NCBI GenBank assembly: GCA_001314715.1
Contig: LJSV01000001.1
Coordinates: 1 to 64,000 of the forward strand
Reading direction: 5' to 3'
DNA from: Rhodobacteraceae bacterium HLUCCA12
GTDB lineage: Bacteria > Pseudomonadota > Alphaproteobacteria > Rhodobacterales > Rhodobacteraceae
DNA length: 64,000 bases
In this document: piece after piece, positions 29,710-39,081 of the stretch
Numbering within the stretch: the first letter of the stretch is position 1
Layout of the letters: the number at the start of each line of letters is the position of its first letter
Notes under the pieces: model-generated
What the model saw: only the letters and a program-made list of their open reading frames with translations
The model's database searches: none
What the model was told of the DNA's origin: nothing
Position numbers and translations under genes: made by a program

Positions 29710-30609
29710 TCAGACCACGGTGTCGCGCGCGACCTCGGTCACCAGCCAGTCGCGGAACTGCGTCACCGCGCGCTTGGGCGTCTGGCCGGGTGCGGGTTCG
29801 GGTTCGACGAAGTAATAGCCAAAGCCGCTGGGCTGATCCTCGGCCAGGGGAACCAGCGCGCCGCTGTCCAGCTCGGGCTGGATCAGGAACGCGGGCAACA
29901 GCGCCACGCCCATGCCCGCCGCCGCCGCCTGGGCCAGCGTGGCGACCTGTTCGAACCGCATCAGCGGGGCCTGGGCACTGCCGGCCAAGCCTTGGCGCGC
30001 GCGCCAGTCCGACCAGGCCTGCGGGCGCGAGGCCAGCGCCAGAACCGGCAGATCCGCCAGCCCGCGCCCACGCGCGGCCTGCGCGGCCAGCGACGGTGCC
30101 GCGACCGGCATCACCCGTTCCAGCATCAGTTGCGTGATCCGTGCGCCGGGCCAGTCGCCCCGGCCGGAATGGATGGCGGCATCCATCCCCTCGGCGGCCA
30201 GGTCGAACTGGCCGATTCGGGTGGCGAATTGCAGCGTGATTTCCGGGTGCCGGCGCACGAAGGCGGGAATGCGCGGCATCAGCCAGCGCGTGCCGAAGGT
30301 TGGCAGGATCGCCAGCTTGAGGCCCTTTTCCGGGGTCTGGCCCAGGGCCTCAAGCGCGCCCTGGCTCAGCAGCTCCAGCGCCGCGCGGGCGCGCCGGGCA
30401 TAGGCGCGCCCGGCCTCGGTCAGGGTGGTGCGGGGGGCATCGCGGTCGATCAGGGTGGCACCCAGTTGCCCTTCGAGGGTGGCAACCTGGCGCGAGATCG
30501 CGCCTTGCGTCAGCGACAGATCGCGCGCGGCGGCGGTGAACGACCCGGTGCGCGCGACCGCGTCGAAGGCCAGAAGCGCCGAGGTGGATGGCAAGAGCCG
30601 GCGTTGCAT
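29710..30609 (-). CDS. LysR-family regulator, probably of gcdH (GcvA/GcdR type)
   Basis: A 299-residue LysR-type regulator. The winged-helix domain is at the N terminus (FDAVARTGSFTAAARDLSLTQGAISRQVATLE), and the substrate-binding domain from ~95 opens with LKLAILPTFGTRWLMPRIPA, a pattern typical of the GcvA subgroup. AAGGGAATAGCC precedes the ATG at 30609. It is transcribed divergently from glutaryl-CoA dehydrogenase across 114 bases, the standard layout for a LysR regulator and its target; GcdR-gcdH pairs of this kind are known in other proteobacteria. The inducer is likely glutaryl-CoA or glutarate, by inference. Confidence 0.87.
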   Translation of the reverse strand: MQRRLLPSTSALLAFDAVARTGSFTAAARDLSLTQGAISRQVATLEGQLGATLIDRDAPRTTLTEAGRAYARRARAALELLSQGALEALGQTPEKGLKLAILPTFGTRWLMPRIPAFVRRHPEITLQFATRIGQFDLAAEGMDAAIHSGRGDWPGARITQLMLERVMPVAAPSLAAQAARGRGLADLPVLALASRPQAWSDWRARQGLAGSAQAPLMRFEQVATLAQAAAAGMGVALLPAFLIQPELDSGALVPLAEDQPSGFGYYFVEPEPAPGQTPKRAVTQFRDWLVTEVARDTVV

Positions 30610-30687
30610 GGCTATTCCCTTTGGTAATGGACCCATGCTGATTTATCGGTTTTTTGCGCCAATGTCTCATGCTATTGCCGCGCCACA

Positions 30688-30702
30688 GTTTGAATTTGAA
30701 AC
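30688..30702. promoter_or_regulatory. possible LysR binding site in the regulator-gcdH gap
   Basis: GTTTGAATTTGAAAC lies 22 bases before the gcdH start and is partly symmetric, with T-N11-A spacing (T at 30689, A at 30701), the generic LysR pattern. The match is weak and the pattern is common in AT-rich sequence. Confidence 0.3.
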
Positions 30703-30723
30703 AACCAGCGAAAGGTTGCCACC

Positions 30724-31944
30724 ATGAGCGAACGCCCCACCCTCAAGGCCAAGGACGCCCCCAATCTGAGCACGTTCCAGTGGGACGACGCGCTGCGCCT
30801 CGAAGGCCAGTTGAGCGAGGACGAGCGGATGCTGCGCAATGCCGCGCATGAATTCGCGCAATCGACGCTTCAGCCGCGCGTGATCGCCGCCTATCGCGAA
30901 GAGAAAAGCGACCCGGAGGTGTTTCGCCTGATGGGCGAGGCGGGGCTTCTGGGCACCACCATCCCCGAGGAATACGGCGGTCTGGGCGCGGGTTATGTCA
31001 CCTATGGGCTGGTCGCGCGCGAGATCGAGCGCGTCGATTCGGGCTACCGGTCGATGATGTCGGTGCAGAGCTCGCTGGTGATGTATCCGATCTATGCCTA
31101 TGGCAGCGAAGAGCAGCGCCAGAAATATCTGCCGGGCCTGGCCTCGGGCGAATTGATCGGCTGTTTCGGACTGACCGAACCGGATGCGGGGTCTGACCCG
31201 GCCGGCATGAAGACCCGTGCCGAAAAGACCGCCAATGGCTACCGGTTGACGGGGTCCAAGATGTGGATCTCGAACAGCCCGTTTGCCGATGTCTTTGTGG
31301 TCTGGGCCAAGTCGGATTCGCATGGCGGACGAATTCGCGGCTTCGTGCTGGACAAGGGTATGAAGGGGCTGTCGGCGCCCAAGATCGAGGGCAAGCTGTC
31401 GCTGCGCGCCTCGACCACCGGCGAGATCGTGATGGATGGCGTCGAGGTGGGCGAGGACGCGCTCTTGCCGCATGTCGAAGGGCTCAAGGGGCCGTTCGGC
31501 TGCCTCAATCGCGCGCGCTATGGCATCGCCTGGGGCGCGATGGGTGCGGCCGAGTTCTGCTGGCACGCCGCGCGCCAGTATGGCCTTGACCGCAAGCAGT
31601 TCGACAAACCGCTGGCGCAGACCCAGTTGTTCCAGAAGAAGCTGGCCGACATGCAGACCGAGATCACGCTGGGCCTGCACGCCGCGTTGCAGGTGGGCCG
31701 GTTGATGGACGAGGCCCAGGCCGCGCCCGAGATGATCAGCCTGATCAAGCGCAACAACTGCGGCAAGGCGCTGGACATTGCCCGCCAGGCCCGTGACATG
31801 CACGGCGGCAACGGCATCTCCGAGGAATATCAGGTGATCCGGCACATGCTGAACCTGGAAACGGTGAACACCTATGAGGGCACGCATGACGTGCACGCCC
31901 TGATCCTGGGCCGTGCCCAGACCGGGTTGCAGGCGTTCTTCTGA
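30724..31944 (+). CDS. gcdH: glutaryl-CoA dehydrogenase
   Basis: FAD enzyme converting glutaryl-CoA to crotonyl-CoA and CO2 in lysine, tryptophan and glutarate breakdown. It has 406 residues. The acyl-CoA dehydrogenase segments [16 protein letters not shown] (flavin binding), [17 protein letters not shown] and [19 protein letters not shown] are present. The ending [20 protein letters not shown] carries the catalytic Glu and the glutaryl-CoA-specific T-H-D-V-H-A-L pattern. AAAGG precedes the ATG by nine bases. Divergent from its probable LysR regulator; a bidirectional terminator separates it from xthA. Confidence 0.96.
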   Translation: MSERPTLKAKDAPNLSTFQWDDALRLEGQLSEDERMLRNAAHEFAQSTLQPRVIAAYREEKSDPEVFRLMGEAGLLGTTIPEEYGGLGAGYVTYGLVAREIERVDSGYRSMMSVQSSLVMYPIYAYGSEEQRQKYLPGLASGELIGCFGLTEPDAGSDPAGMKTRAEKTANGYRLTGSKMWISNSPFADVFVVWAKSDSHGGRIRGFVLDKGMKGLSAPKIEGKLSLRASTTGEIVMDGVEVGEDALLPHVEGLKGPFGCLNRARYGIAWGAMGAAEFCWHAARQYGLDRKQFDKPLAQTQLFQKKLADMQTEITLGLHAALQVGRLMDEAQAAPEMISLIKRNNCGKALDIARQARDMHGGNGISEEYQVIRHMLNLETVNTYEGTHDVHALILGRAQTGLQAFF

Positions 31945-31966
31945 GGCAGCTCATCACGACCAAAAC

Positions 31967-31994
31967 GGGCGCGGGGCCGGTTGGCCGCGCGCCC
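31967..31994. terminator. bidirectional terminator between gcdH and xthA
   Basis: A 12-base stem with one mismatch, GGGCGCGGGGCC / GGCCGCGCGCCC with loop GGTT, lies between the convergent stops. On the minus strand it is followed by GTTTTGG, so it best fits the end of xthA. Confidence 0.7.
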
Positions 31995-32002
31995 CTTCGC
32001 GT

Positions 32003-32782
32003 TCACAGGTCGAGATCGGCCCAGACCGGTGTGTGGTCGGACGGTTTGTCCCAGCCGCGCGGGCCGGTTTCGACCCAGGCGTCGCGCAGCCGGTCGGCGG
32101 CTTGCGGCGACAGCAGCAGATGGTCGATGCGGATGCCGTCATTGCGCGACCAGGCGCCAGCCTGGTAATCCCAGAAGCTGTAGATCCCGCTTTCGGGGTG
32201 GCGCAGGCGCACCGCGTCGTAAAAGCCCAGCGCCAGCAGCCGGCGAAAGGCCGCGCGGCTTTCGGGCAGGAACAGCGCATCCTTTGCCCAGGCTTCGGGG
32301 CGGGCGGCATCGTCGGGTTGCGGAATGACGTTGTAATCGCCGGCCAGGACCAGCGGCACCTCTTGCGTCAGAAGGGTCTTTGCATGGGCCTGCATCCGCG
32401 CCATCCAGGCCAGCTTGTAGTCGAATTTCGGCCCCGGCGCGGGGTTGCCGTTGGGCAGATAGAGGCCGCAGACCCTGAGCCCGCCGGCATCGCCCACCGT
32501 CGCCTCGATCCAGCGCGCCTGTTCGTCGCCATCGTCGCCGGGCAGGCCGCGGCGCACATCGGTCAACGGGGTGCGCGACAGGATCGCCACGCCGTTGAAC
32601 CCCTTTTGCCCATGCGTTTCAAGGTGATAGCCGCGATCCTCGATCAGTGCGCGGGGCACGTTGGCGTCGATCGACTTGATTTCCTGCAACACCGCGACAT
32701 CGGGTTTGCTTTCGTCCAGCCAGCGCGCCAGCACGTCGCCGCGCGCCTTGATCCCGTTGATGTTGAATGTGGCGATGCGCAT
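32003..32782 (-). CDS. xthA: exodeoxyribonuclease III (AP endonuclease)
   Basis: Repairs abasic sites and 3'-blocked ends. The 259-residue protein begins MRIATFNINGIKARGDVLAR. It has the metal-binding Glu in VAVLQEIKS, YLPNGNPAPGPKFDYKLAWM, the catalytic GDYNVIPQPDDA (Asp, Asn), SFWDYQAGAWSRNDGIRIDH and the terminal SDHTPVWADLDL (Asp-His pair). Length and motifs are normal for the ExoIII/XthA family. GGGGGAAAG lies directly before the ATG at 32782. It follows trpE by 31 bases on the same strand and may be transcribed with it. Confidence 0.95.
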   Translation of the reverse strand: MRIATFNINGIKARGDVLARWLDESKPDVAVLQEIKSIDANVPRALIEDRGYHLETHGQKGFNGVAILSRTPLTDVRRGLPGDDGDEQARWIEATVGDAGGLRVCGLYLPNGNPAPGPKFDYKLAWMARMQAHAKTLLTQEVPLVLAGDYNVIPQPDDAARPEAWAKDALFLPESRAAFRRLLALGFYDAVRLRHPESGIYSFWDYQAGAWSRNDGIRIDHLLLSPQAADRLRDAWVETGPRGWDKPSDHTPVWADLDL

Positions 32783-32813
32783 TCTTTCCCCCTTGGCGCG
32801 GCCCGTTCGCGGC

Positions 32814-34334
32814 TCAGCCGTTGCCGCGCACGAAAAGCCCGGCGTCTTCGGCCGCGCGGCGCAGGGCGCGCGACTTGTTGACGGTTTCCTGCCATTCGGC
32901 CTCGGGGTCGCTGTCAAAGACCACGCCGCCCCCGGCCTGAATATACAGCACCTGATCCTTGATCACAGCGGTGCGCAGGGCGATGCACATGTCCATCTCG
33001 CCATTGGCCGAGAAATAGCCGATCCCGCCGCCATAGACGCCGCGCTTTTCGGGTTCCAGCTCGTCGATGATCTGCATCGCCCGGACCTTGGGCGCGCCCG
33101 AGACCGTGCCGGCGGGCAGCCCGGCCAGCAGCGCCGACAGCGCATCCTCGCCCTCGGCCAGTTCGCCGACCACGTTCGAGACGATATGCATCACGTGGCT
33201 GTAGCGTTCGATGATGAATTCCTCGGTCGGGCGCACGGTGCCGATGCGGGCCACGCGGCCCACGTCATTGCGGCCCAGATCCAGCAGCATCAGATGCTCG
33301 GCGCGTTCCTTTTCGTCGGCCAGCAGATCGGCCTCCAGCGCCTTGTCCTCTTCGGGCGTCGCGCCGCGGGGGCGGGTGCCGGCGATGGGGCGAATGGTCA
33401 CCTCGCCGTCGCGCAGCCGCACAAGGATCTCGGGCGAGGCCCCGACGATGTGAAACCCGCCCATGTCGAAATAGAACAGGAAGGGCGAGGGGTTGGTGCG
33501 CCTGAGCGAGCGGTAGAGCGCGAAGGGCGGCAGCGGAAATTCCTGTGCCCAGCGCTGGCTGGGCACCACCTGAAAGATGTCGCCCGCGCGGATGTAGTCT
33601 TTCGCCTTTTCGACGGCGGCCAGATAATCGGCCTTGGCGATGTTCGAATGCGCCGCGCCGACCTGAGCGCTGCGCCCCAGCGCGCGGCCCATGCCCGGTG
33701 CCTCGCGCTCAAGGTCGCGCAACGCGTCCATGACCCGTTCGGCCGCCTGCGCATAGGCCGCGCGCGCCGACAGATCGGGGTCGTGCCAGGCCGGGGCGAC
33801 CACCGTCACCTCGCCCTTGACGCCGTCCAGCACCGCGACCACCGAGGGCCGCATGAGCACGGCATCGGGCAGGTCCAGCGGGTCGGGGCGGGTGTCGGGC
33901 AGGTTTTCGACCAGCCGGATCATGTCATAGCCCAGATAGCCGAAAAGCCCGGCCGCAATCGGTGGCAGATCGGCGGGCATGTCGATGCGGCTTTCGGCCA
34001 GCAGCGCGCGCAGGGTTTCCAGCGGGTGACCGGGCAGGGGTTGGAAGGCCTCGGAATCGAAGCGGGCCTGCCGGTTGATCCGGCTTGTGCCGGCGCGGCA
34101 TTGCCAGATCAGATCGGGTTTCATGCCGACGACCGAATAGCGCCCGCGCACCTCGCCGCCGGTCACTGATTCCAGCATGAAACTGTCGCGCCGGTTGCCG
34201 GCCAGTTTCAGCATCAGCGAGACCGGCGTGTCCAGATCGGCGGCCAGACGGGCATGGACCAGACCGTTTTCCCCCCGTGCCCAGCGGGCCTCGAACGTGG
34301 CAAAATCGGGTGAAAGCGACGCGGCGTCGGACAC
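32814..34334 (-). CDS. trpE: anthranilate synthase component I
   Basis: Converts chorismate to anthranilate with glutamine-derived ammonia from TrpG; first step of tryptophan synthesis. It has 506 residues. The N-terminal feedback region contains the Trp-binding LLESVTGGE-like segment FMLESVTGGEVRGRYSVVG. The chorismate-binding domain shows PIAGTRPRGATPEEDKALE, LLDLGRNDVGRVARIG, PAGTVSGAPKVRAMQIIDEL and IQAGGGVVFDSDPEAEW. Translation probably starts at GTG 34334, 20 bases after the ppiD stop, a ppiD-trpE order also seen in other Rhodobacterales. trpG, trpD and trpC do not follow; xthA does. Confidence 0.95.
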   Translation of the reverse strand: MSDAASLSPDFATFEARWARGENGLVHARLAADLDTPVSLMLKLAGNRRDSFMLESVTGGEVRGRYSVVGMKPDLIWQCRAGTSRINRQARFDSEAFQPLPGHPLETLRALLAESRIDMPADLPPIAAGLFGYLGYDMIRLVENLPDTRPDPLDLPDAVLMRPSVVAVLDGVKGEVTVVAPAWHDPDLSARAAYAQAAERVMDALRDLEREAPGMGRALGRSAQVGAAHSNIAKADYLAAVEKAKDYIRAGDIFQVVPSQRWAQEFPLPPFALYRSLRRTNPSPFLFYFDMGGFHIVGASPEILVRLRDGEVTIRPIAGTRPRGATPEEDKALEADLLADEKERAEHLMLLDLGRNDVGRVARIGTVRPTEEFIIERYSHVMHIVSNVVGELAEGEDALSALLAGLPAGTVSGAPKVRAMQIIDELEPEKRGVYGGGIGYFSANGEMDMCIALRTAVIKDQVLYIQAGGGVVFDSDPEAEWQETVNKSRALRRAAEDAGLFVRGNG

Positions 34335-34353
34335 GTTCAAACCGGCCTTCAGG

Positions 34354-36213
34354 TCAGGGGAAATTGGTATGAACCGCGTCGATCGCGGCCTGGTTGAAGG
34401 AAATCCCGGCCTCTTGCTCGACCGCGCGGGCGAAGTATTCATAGACGTCCTGCGCCACGGCACCGCCGATCTGTTCGTCGATGGCCTGGACCAGGCGCCG
34501 GGTCTGTTCGTCCTCGGGGTCGGGCGCCCGGCGGTCGGTGACGACCGCCAGGTAGGCGCGCTCTTCCGAGACATGCACAACCGGATCGCCGGGTTCGGCG
34601 TCGAACACGGCATCCAGAAGCGTGCCGGGCAGATCGGGAAGCGAGTCGTTGCGCGTGACCTGTTCGAACCCGTCGACGGGCAACCCGGTTTCGTCGGCGA
34701 AGGCATCGACCCCCTGTTCGGCCAGATCGCCGCTGAGGGAGTCGGCACGCGCGCGCAGGGCCTCGTTGACCGCCTCGGCGCGGGCGCCGGCCTCGGCCTC
34801 GGCTCGCACCTCGTCCAGCGGGCGCGGCGCGGGCGGGGTCACCTCGTCAAGGCGCAGGGCGAAGACGCCGCCATCGGCCAGGGGGCGGATCTCGGGATAG
34901 TCGTCCTCGTCGACACGGGCGGCGGCCTCGCGGAATTCCTCATAGGCGGCGATGCCGTCGCTTGATCCCTCGGACCACTCGATCTGGCCCAGCTCCATAT
35001 CGGTTTCGTCCGCCAGATCCTCAAGCGTGGCGCCCCCGGCCAGTAGATCCTCGAACGTGTCATGGGCATCGGCGATCTGGCGGCGGGCGCGATCGGCGGC
35101 CAGTTCGGTGCGCAATTCGTCCTCGACCTCTTCCAGCGGGGTCTCCTGCGCGCTCAGGATCGCGTTCATCCGAAACAGCGCCGGGCCGACCGGGCTGGGA
35201 TGCGGACCGGTCACCGCGCCGGGTTCGTCCAGATCAAAGACGGCATCGCCGGCCTCGTCCAGACGCTCGCGGGTGACATCGCCCATGTCGGTGTCATCCA
35301 GCGACAGGCCGCGTTCCTCGACCAGATCCTCGAACGAGACCTCGCCCGCTTCAAGCCGGGTCATCGCCGCGCTGGCGGCCTCGGTGTCGGGGAACACCAG
35401 CCGTTCGACCAGACGCCGCTCGGGCTGGACATAGTCGGCGCGGCGGCTGTCATAGAGTTGGCGCAACGCCTCCTGGTCGATCTCGATCGTGTCCAGAACC
35501 ATCTCGGGGGTGAGCCAGGCATAGGTGATGGACCGGGTTTCGGGGGCGGTAAAACGATCCTGATTGTCGTCATAATATGCGTCGACCGCCTCGGCGTCGG
35601 GCTCGGCGACGGCGGTGTCCAGATCCTCCTCGCTCAGGGTAAAGAGCGCGAAATCGTGGCGGCTGGCGTAGTAGTCGAGCAGCGCCTGGCGCATCGGTTC
35701 GGGGGTTTCGACCCCGCCCACGGTGGCCGATTGCAGGATGCCGCGGGCGGAATCGCGCCGCACCTGGGCCTCGAACTCGGACGGGGTCTGGCCGGCATTC
35801 TCCAGCGCGAAGCGATAGGTCTCGGCGTCGAAACTGCCGCCGGGGCCCTGAAAGGCGGAAATGCCGGTGATGGTGCGCTGCACGCTGGCATCGCCCGCCG
35901 AAACGCCGATGCGCCCGGCCTCGTGTTCCAGCGCGGCGCGGGTGACCAGTTGCGCGCGGACCTGCGAATCAAGCCCCATCGCCTGAAGCTCGCGGAACGG
36001 AACCGACTCGCCCAGTTCCTCTTCGATGGCGCGGATTTCCTGTTGCAGGGCGCGGGCATAATCGTCGGTCGAGATCTCGCGATCGCCGACCTGCCCGATC
36101 GAGCGCACCGTCTGGGTCAGGAAACCGTCGATGCCGAACCCGGCCAGCCCCACGACCAGGAGCGCCATCAGCACCCAGACGAGAATGTTTTGCGCGCTTT
36201 TCTTCCTGGCCAT
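34354..36213 (-). CDS. PpiD-like periplasmic folding factor (SurA N-terminal/PPIase)
   Basis: A 619-residue inner-membrane-anchored chaperone of the PpiD family, which assists folding of proteins leaving the Sec translocon. A short cytoplasmic start (MARKKSAQN) and one transmembrane helix (ILVWVLMALLVVGLAGFGID) precede a SurA_N-like helical domain (~40-210: DYARALQQEIRAIEEELGES), a parvulin-type domain and a second helical region. The parvulin domain is divergent, as is common in PpiD. The exported part is strikingly acidic, rich in Asp and Glu, which may reflect a saline habitat. GAGAGGGG lies upstream of the ATG at 36213. trpE follows closely and is probably co-transcribed. Confidence 0.88.
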   Translation of the reverse strand: MARKKSAQNILVWVLMALLVVGLAGFGIDGFLTQTVRSIGQVGDREISTDDYARALQQEIRAIEEELGESVPFRELQAMGLDSQVRAQLVTRAALEHEAGRIGVSAGDASVQRTITGISAFQGPGGSFDAETYRFALENAGQTPSEFEAQVRRDSARGILQSATVGGVETPEPMRQALLDYYASRHDFALFTLSEEDLDTAVAEPDAEAVDAYYDDNQDRFTAPETRSITYAWLTPEMVLDTIEIDQEALRQLYDSRRADYVQPERRLVERLVFPDTEAASAAMTRLEAGEVSFEDLVEERGLSLDDTDMGDVTRERLDEAGDAVFDLDEPGAVTGPHPSPVGPALFRMNAILSAQETPLEEVEDELRTELAADRARRQIADAHDTFEDLLAGGATLEDLADETDMELGQIEWSEGSSDGIAAYEEFREAAARVDEDDYPEIRPLADGGVFALRLDEVTPPAPRPLDEVRAEAEAGARAEAVNEALRARADSLSGDLAEQGVDAFADETGLPVDGFEQVTRNDSLPDLPGTLLDAVFDAEPGDPVVHVSEERAYLAVVTDRRAPDPEDEQTRRLVQAIDEQIGGAVAQDVYEYFARAVEQEAGISFNQAAIDAVHTNFP

Positions 36214-36295
36214 AGGCCCCTCTCTGGCTGGTCGGTTTCGAGCCTGTGTAAGGACAAGCGCGCGCCGGGGCAAGCGGTTGCGCGGGGGCGACGGG

Positions 36296-36370
36296 GCAGG
36301 GGGGCTGTCTGCCCCCCTCTTCGGCTGCGCCGAATTCACCCCCCGAGCGTATTTTCGGCAAGATGAAGGG
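36296..36370 (+). repeat. dispersed intergenic repeat, copy 2
   Basis: Same layout as the copy at 20424: GGGGGGC-TGTCT-GCCCCCC (36299-36317), then TTCGGC-TGC-GCCGAA (36320-36334), TTCACCCCCC, and the tail GCGTATTTTCGGCAAGATGA. The second stem has different bases from copy 1 but still pairs fully. It lies between the tandem minus-strand EF-G-like and ppiD genes, six bases from the EF-G-like stop. Confidence 0.8.
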
Positions 36371-36375
36371 CCGGG

Positions 36376-38322
36376 TCAGACCCCGGCGGCGAGGCGGGTC
36401 TTGCTGATGGCGTCGGCTTCCTTGCCATAGACCTCTTCGTAATGGTCGAACCCGGCCTCGACCCAGGCCGTGCCCTGGGTGGCGCTGGCCAGGGCCGACA
36501 GAAGATCGTCGCGCGCGGCGGCGGGCAGGGTGGCGCGAAACAGGTCCCAACCCCGAAAGCCGGGGTCGCGGTCGAACCCCAGGATCTGACCCTTGAGGCC
36601 CGAGACCAGCCCGACCAGCGCGCCCGACACGACCGAGGGCACATGGATATCCACCCGGTCGATGGCCTGCAGCAGCAAGGGCCCGGCCGCGGCAAGCGCG
36701 TCGCGCGTGCCCATCCGCCCGGCGGTGCGAAAGGCGTGGTCGGAGCTGTCGACCGGATGGTGCTTGCCGTCGGTCAGGGTCACGGCGATATCGACGACGC
36801 GAAACCCCATCGGGCCGCGTTCCATGGCGTCGCGCGCGCCCTCTTCGACGGCGGGAATATAATTGCGCGGCACCGCGCCGCCCTTGACCGTCTCATCGAA
36901 GCGAAAGCCGGTCCCGCGCGGCAGCGGCGCCACGCTCAGCGCGACATCGGCGAATTGCCCGGCGCCGCCCGACTGCTTGCGGTGGCGATAGCGGATGGTG
37001 GCCTGTCCGGCGATGGTCTCGCGCCAGCCGACGCGGGGCGCGCGCGTGTCCACGACCAGGCCGAAGTCGGCGTCGAGCATGGCAAGCACCCGGCGCAGAT
37101 GCTGCGGACCCTGGACCTGCAACACCGGCTGTCCGGTCTCTTCCTCGGTGGTGAGGGCCAGGAAGGGGTCGGTCTCGGACAGACGTGCCAGGGCGGCGGA
37201 CAGGCGCACCTCGTCGCGTTCGGATCCGGGGATCAGCACCCGCGCCAGCATTGGCGGCTGGCGCACCGCCCAGTCGGGCGTGGGCAAGAGCGCGGCGGCA
37301 TCGGCCGGATGCCCCGCGCGCAGCTGATCGGACTTGACCGCCAGCGCCACCGCGCCGGGCGCCAGCGCGGTGCTGCCCAGCGCGCCGCCGCCGATGGCTT
37401 GCAGCGCGCCGAGCCCGGACCCGCCCAGCGGCTGGCCGGCGGCGATACCGGGCGCCAGCGCGCGAATCGCCACGACCTTGCCCAGATGCCTGCGCACCGT
37501 GGCCTGAAACGCCACCGCCAGCGGCGCGGTGCCGCCGGCATCGGCCAGACGGGCGCGCAGCGCGCCGCAGTCGGGGGTTTCGTGGCGCAGCGCCTTCATC
37601 AGGCGGGTGAGGCCGTTGGCGCGTTCGGCGGCGCCCAGGAAGGCCGGGATCAGCACGTTGTCGTGGGTTTCGCGGCTGGCGATGGCAAAGAGCGCGCCGG
37701 TGGCGGGCGCGCGATCCTCGATCAGCTGTTCGAGCAGCGCATCGTCATAGTCCGACATGTGTTCGAGCAGCGCGGCGCGCGCCTCGGCCTCGCGCTCGGC
37801 GACGGGGCCCGAGGGCAATTCGACGAGCGCCGATTGCTGCCCGTCGCGGTAGCGCCAGGCGCGTTCCGAGATCAGATCGACCGCGCCGATCACCTGTTCG
37901 CCCTCGCGTATCGGGATCTGGCGCAGCACGATGGTGTGGTTGGAATAGGCCTGAAGCTCGGACACGATGTCGCGCACGCGGGCCTCGGCGGTGTCCATGC
38001 GGTTGACGAACAGCAAACACGGCGTGCCCGAGGCCTCGATCGCGCGCAGATACGGCGCGCAGAGCATCGCCGCCGCCGGGTCGGGCGGCACCACCAGCAC
38101 CGCCGCGTCCGAGGCCATCAGCGCGCCTTGCCCCAGAACCGCGCCTTCGGCGCCGCCGGGCAGATCGAGCGCGCACCATCGCTCGCCCAGATAGCCGAAG
38201 GTGGTCAGGGTGACGGGATCAAGGGTCTCGGTGGCGACCGCATCCCCGTCGAGCGCGGCCAGCTGCCGCACCAGTGTCGATTTGCCTGATTGCGAAGGCC
38301 CCAGAACCGTGATGCACCGCAT
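36376..38322 (-). CDS. elongation factor G-like GTPase (EF-G paralogue)
   Basis: A 648-residue member of the alphaproteobacterial EF-G-like paralogue family. The G domain has P-loop GPSQSGKST (residues 8-16), D-x-x-G as DLPGG and N-x-x-D as NRMD, so GTP binding looks intact. The usual switch I/G2 region after the P-loop is strongly shortened and changed (DPVTLTTFGYLGER). Domain IV and V regions are recognisable: GGAGQFADVALSVAPLP, FRFDETVKGGAVPRNYIPAV and DGKHHPVDSSDHAFRTAG. It is about 45 residues shorter than EF-G (~690-700). It may act as a ribosome factor other than the main translocase; the role is unknown. GGGGGAGG lies seven bases before the ATG at 38322. Confidence 0.87.
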   Translation of the reverse strand: MRCITVLGPSQSGKSTLVRQLAALDGDAVATETLDPVTLTTFGYLGERWCALDLPGGAEGAVLGQGALMASDAAVLVVPPDPAAAMLCAPYLRAIEASGTPCLLFVNRMDTAEARVRDIVSELQAYSNHTIVLRQIPIREGEQVIGAVDLISERAWRYRDGQQSALVELPSGPVAEREAEARAALLEHMSDYDDALLEQLIEDRAPATGALFAIASRETHDNVLIPAFLGAAERANGLTRLMKALRHETPDCGALRARLADAGGTAPLAVAFQATVRRHLGKVVAIRALAPGIAAGQPLGGSGLGALQAIGGGALGSTALAPGAVALAVKSDQLRAGHPADAAALLPTPDWAVRQPPMLARVLIPGSERDEVRLSAALARLSETDPFLALTTEEETGQPVLQVQGPQHLRRVLAMLDADFGLVVDTRAPRVGWRETIAGQATIRYRHRKQSGGAGQFADVALSVAPLPRGTGFRFDETVKGGAVPRNYIPAVEEGARDAMERGPMGFRVVDIAVTLTDGKHHPVDSSDHAFRTAGRMGTRDALAAAGPLLLQAIDRVDIHVPSVVSGALVGLVSGLKGQILGFDRDPGFRGWDLFRATLPAAARDDLLSALASATQGTAWVEAGFDHYEEVYGKEADAISKTRLAAGV

Positions 38323-38525
38323 GCGCGTGCCTCCCCCGTGGCTGATCGCCGGAATCGACCGGCGATGGCGCCACAGCGCAGGCGGCGCCTGCATCGCGGA
38401 ATGATCGCGTGGGATTGACGCGACGTCAATGACCGGATCATTGGTGGGCCGGATTTGGCTTGACGCCTGACGTGGCGGTTGCGCACTCTTGCGCGGATGC
38501 CAAAGGCTTGATCGGGGGGCTGTCG

Positions 38526-38954
38526 ATGATGGGGCGTCTGCCATGGCTGGTGGTGGTGGCCGGGCTGCTGCTGACGCCGGCCGCGGCCTTTGCCGACCGG
38601 ATCGTGGCGCGCGTGTCGATCACCGATCAGCGCATGCATGTCTATCGCGATGGCGTCTTGCTGCACGAATGGCCGGTTTCGACCGCGCGGCCCGGCTGGA
38701 TCACCCCGACAGGCGCCTGGACGGCGCAATGGCTGTCGCGCAACCATCGTTCCAGCCGCTACAACAACGCACCCATGCCGTTCTCGATCTTTTTCAACGG
38801 CCATTATGCCATTCACGGGACCGACCAGATCGGCCGCCTGGGCCAGCCCGCCAGTGCCGGTTGCGTGCGCCTGCATCCCGACAATGCGCGCCGGTTGTTC
38901 GGCATGGTCGCCGAGGAGGGCGCCGGGAACATGCGCGTCGTCGTGGTGCCGTGA
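38526..38954 (+). CDS. L,D-transpeptidase (YkuD domain)
   Basis: A 142-residue exported protein: signal sequence (LPWLVVVAGLLLTPAAAFA) followed directly by a single YkuD catalytic domain. The catalytic motif is YAIHGTDQIGRLGQPASAGC, with His in I-H-G-T and Cys in S-A-G-C-V-R-L. These enzymes form 3-3 cross-links in peptidoglycan or attach proteins to it using Cys chemistry. No LysM or peptidoglycan-binding domain is present, so it is among the shortest members. ATGs at 38526 and 38529 are both possible after GGGGGG. It is divergent from the EF-G-like gene. Confidence 0.92.
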   Translation: MMGRLPWLVVVAGLLLTPAAAFADRIVARVSITDQRMHVYRDGVLLHEWPVSTARPGWITPTGAWTAQWLSRNHRSSRYNNAPMPFSIFFNGHYAIHGTDQIGRLGQPASAGCVRLHPDNARRLFGMVAEEGAGNMRVVVVP

Positions 38955-39081
38955 TCGGGTGAGTCCGGTGCGCAACAGGGCGGAGGGACGATCTGGGGGG
39001 TGGCTTTTTTCCCTACCCAATCTGTGGCGGTAACCCTATAGTCCCTGTGGAAAACCCGGTTGCCACCCCGAGGGAGAGGTC

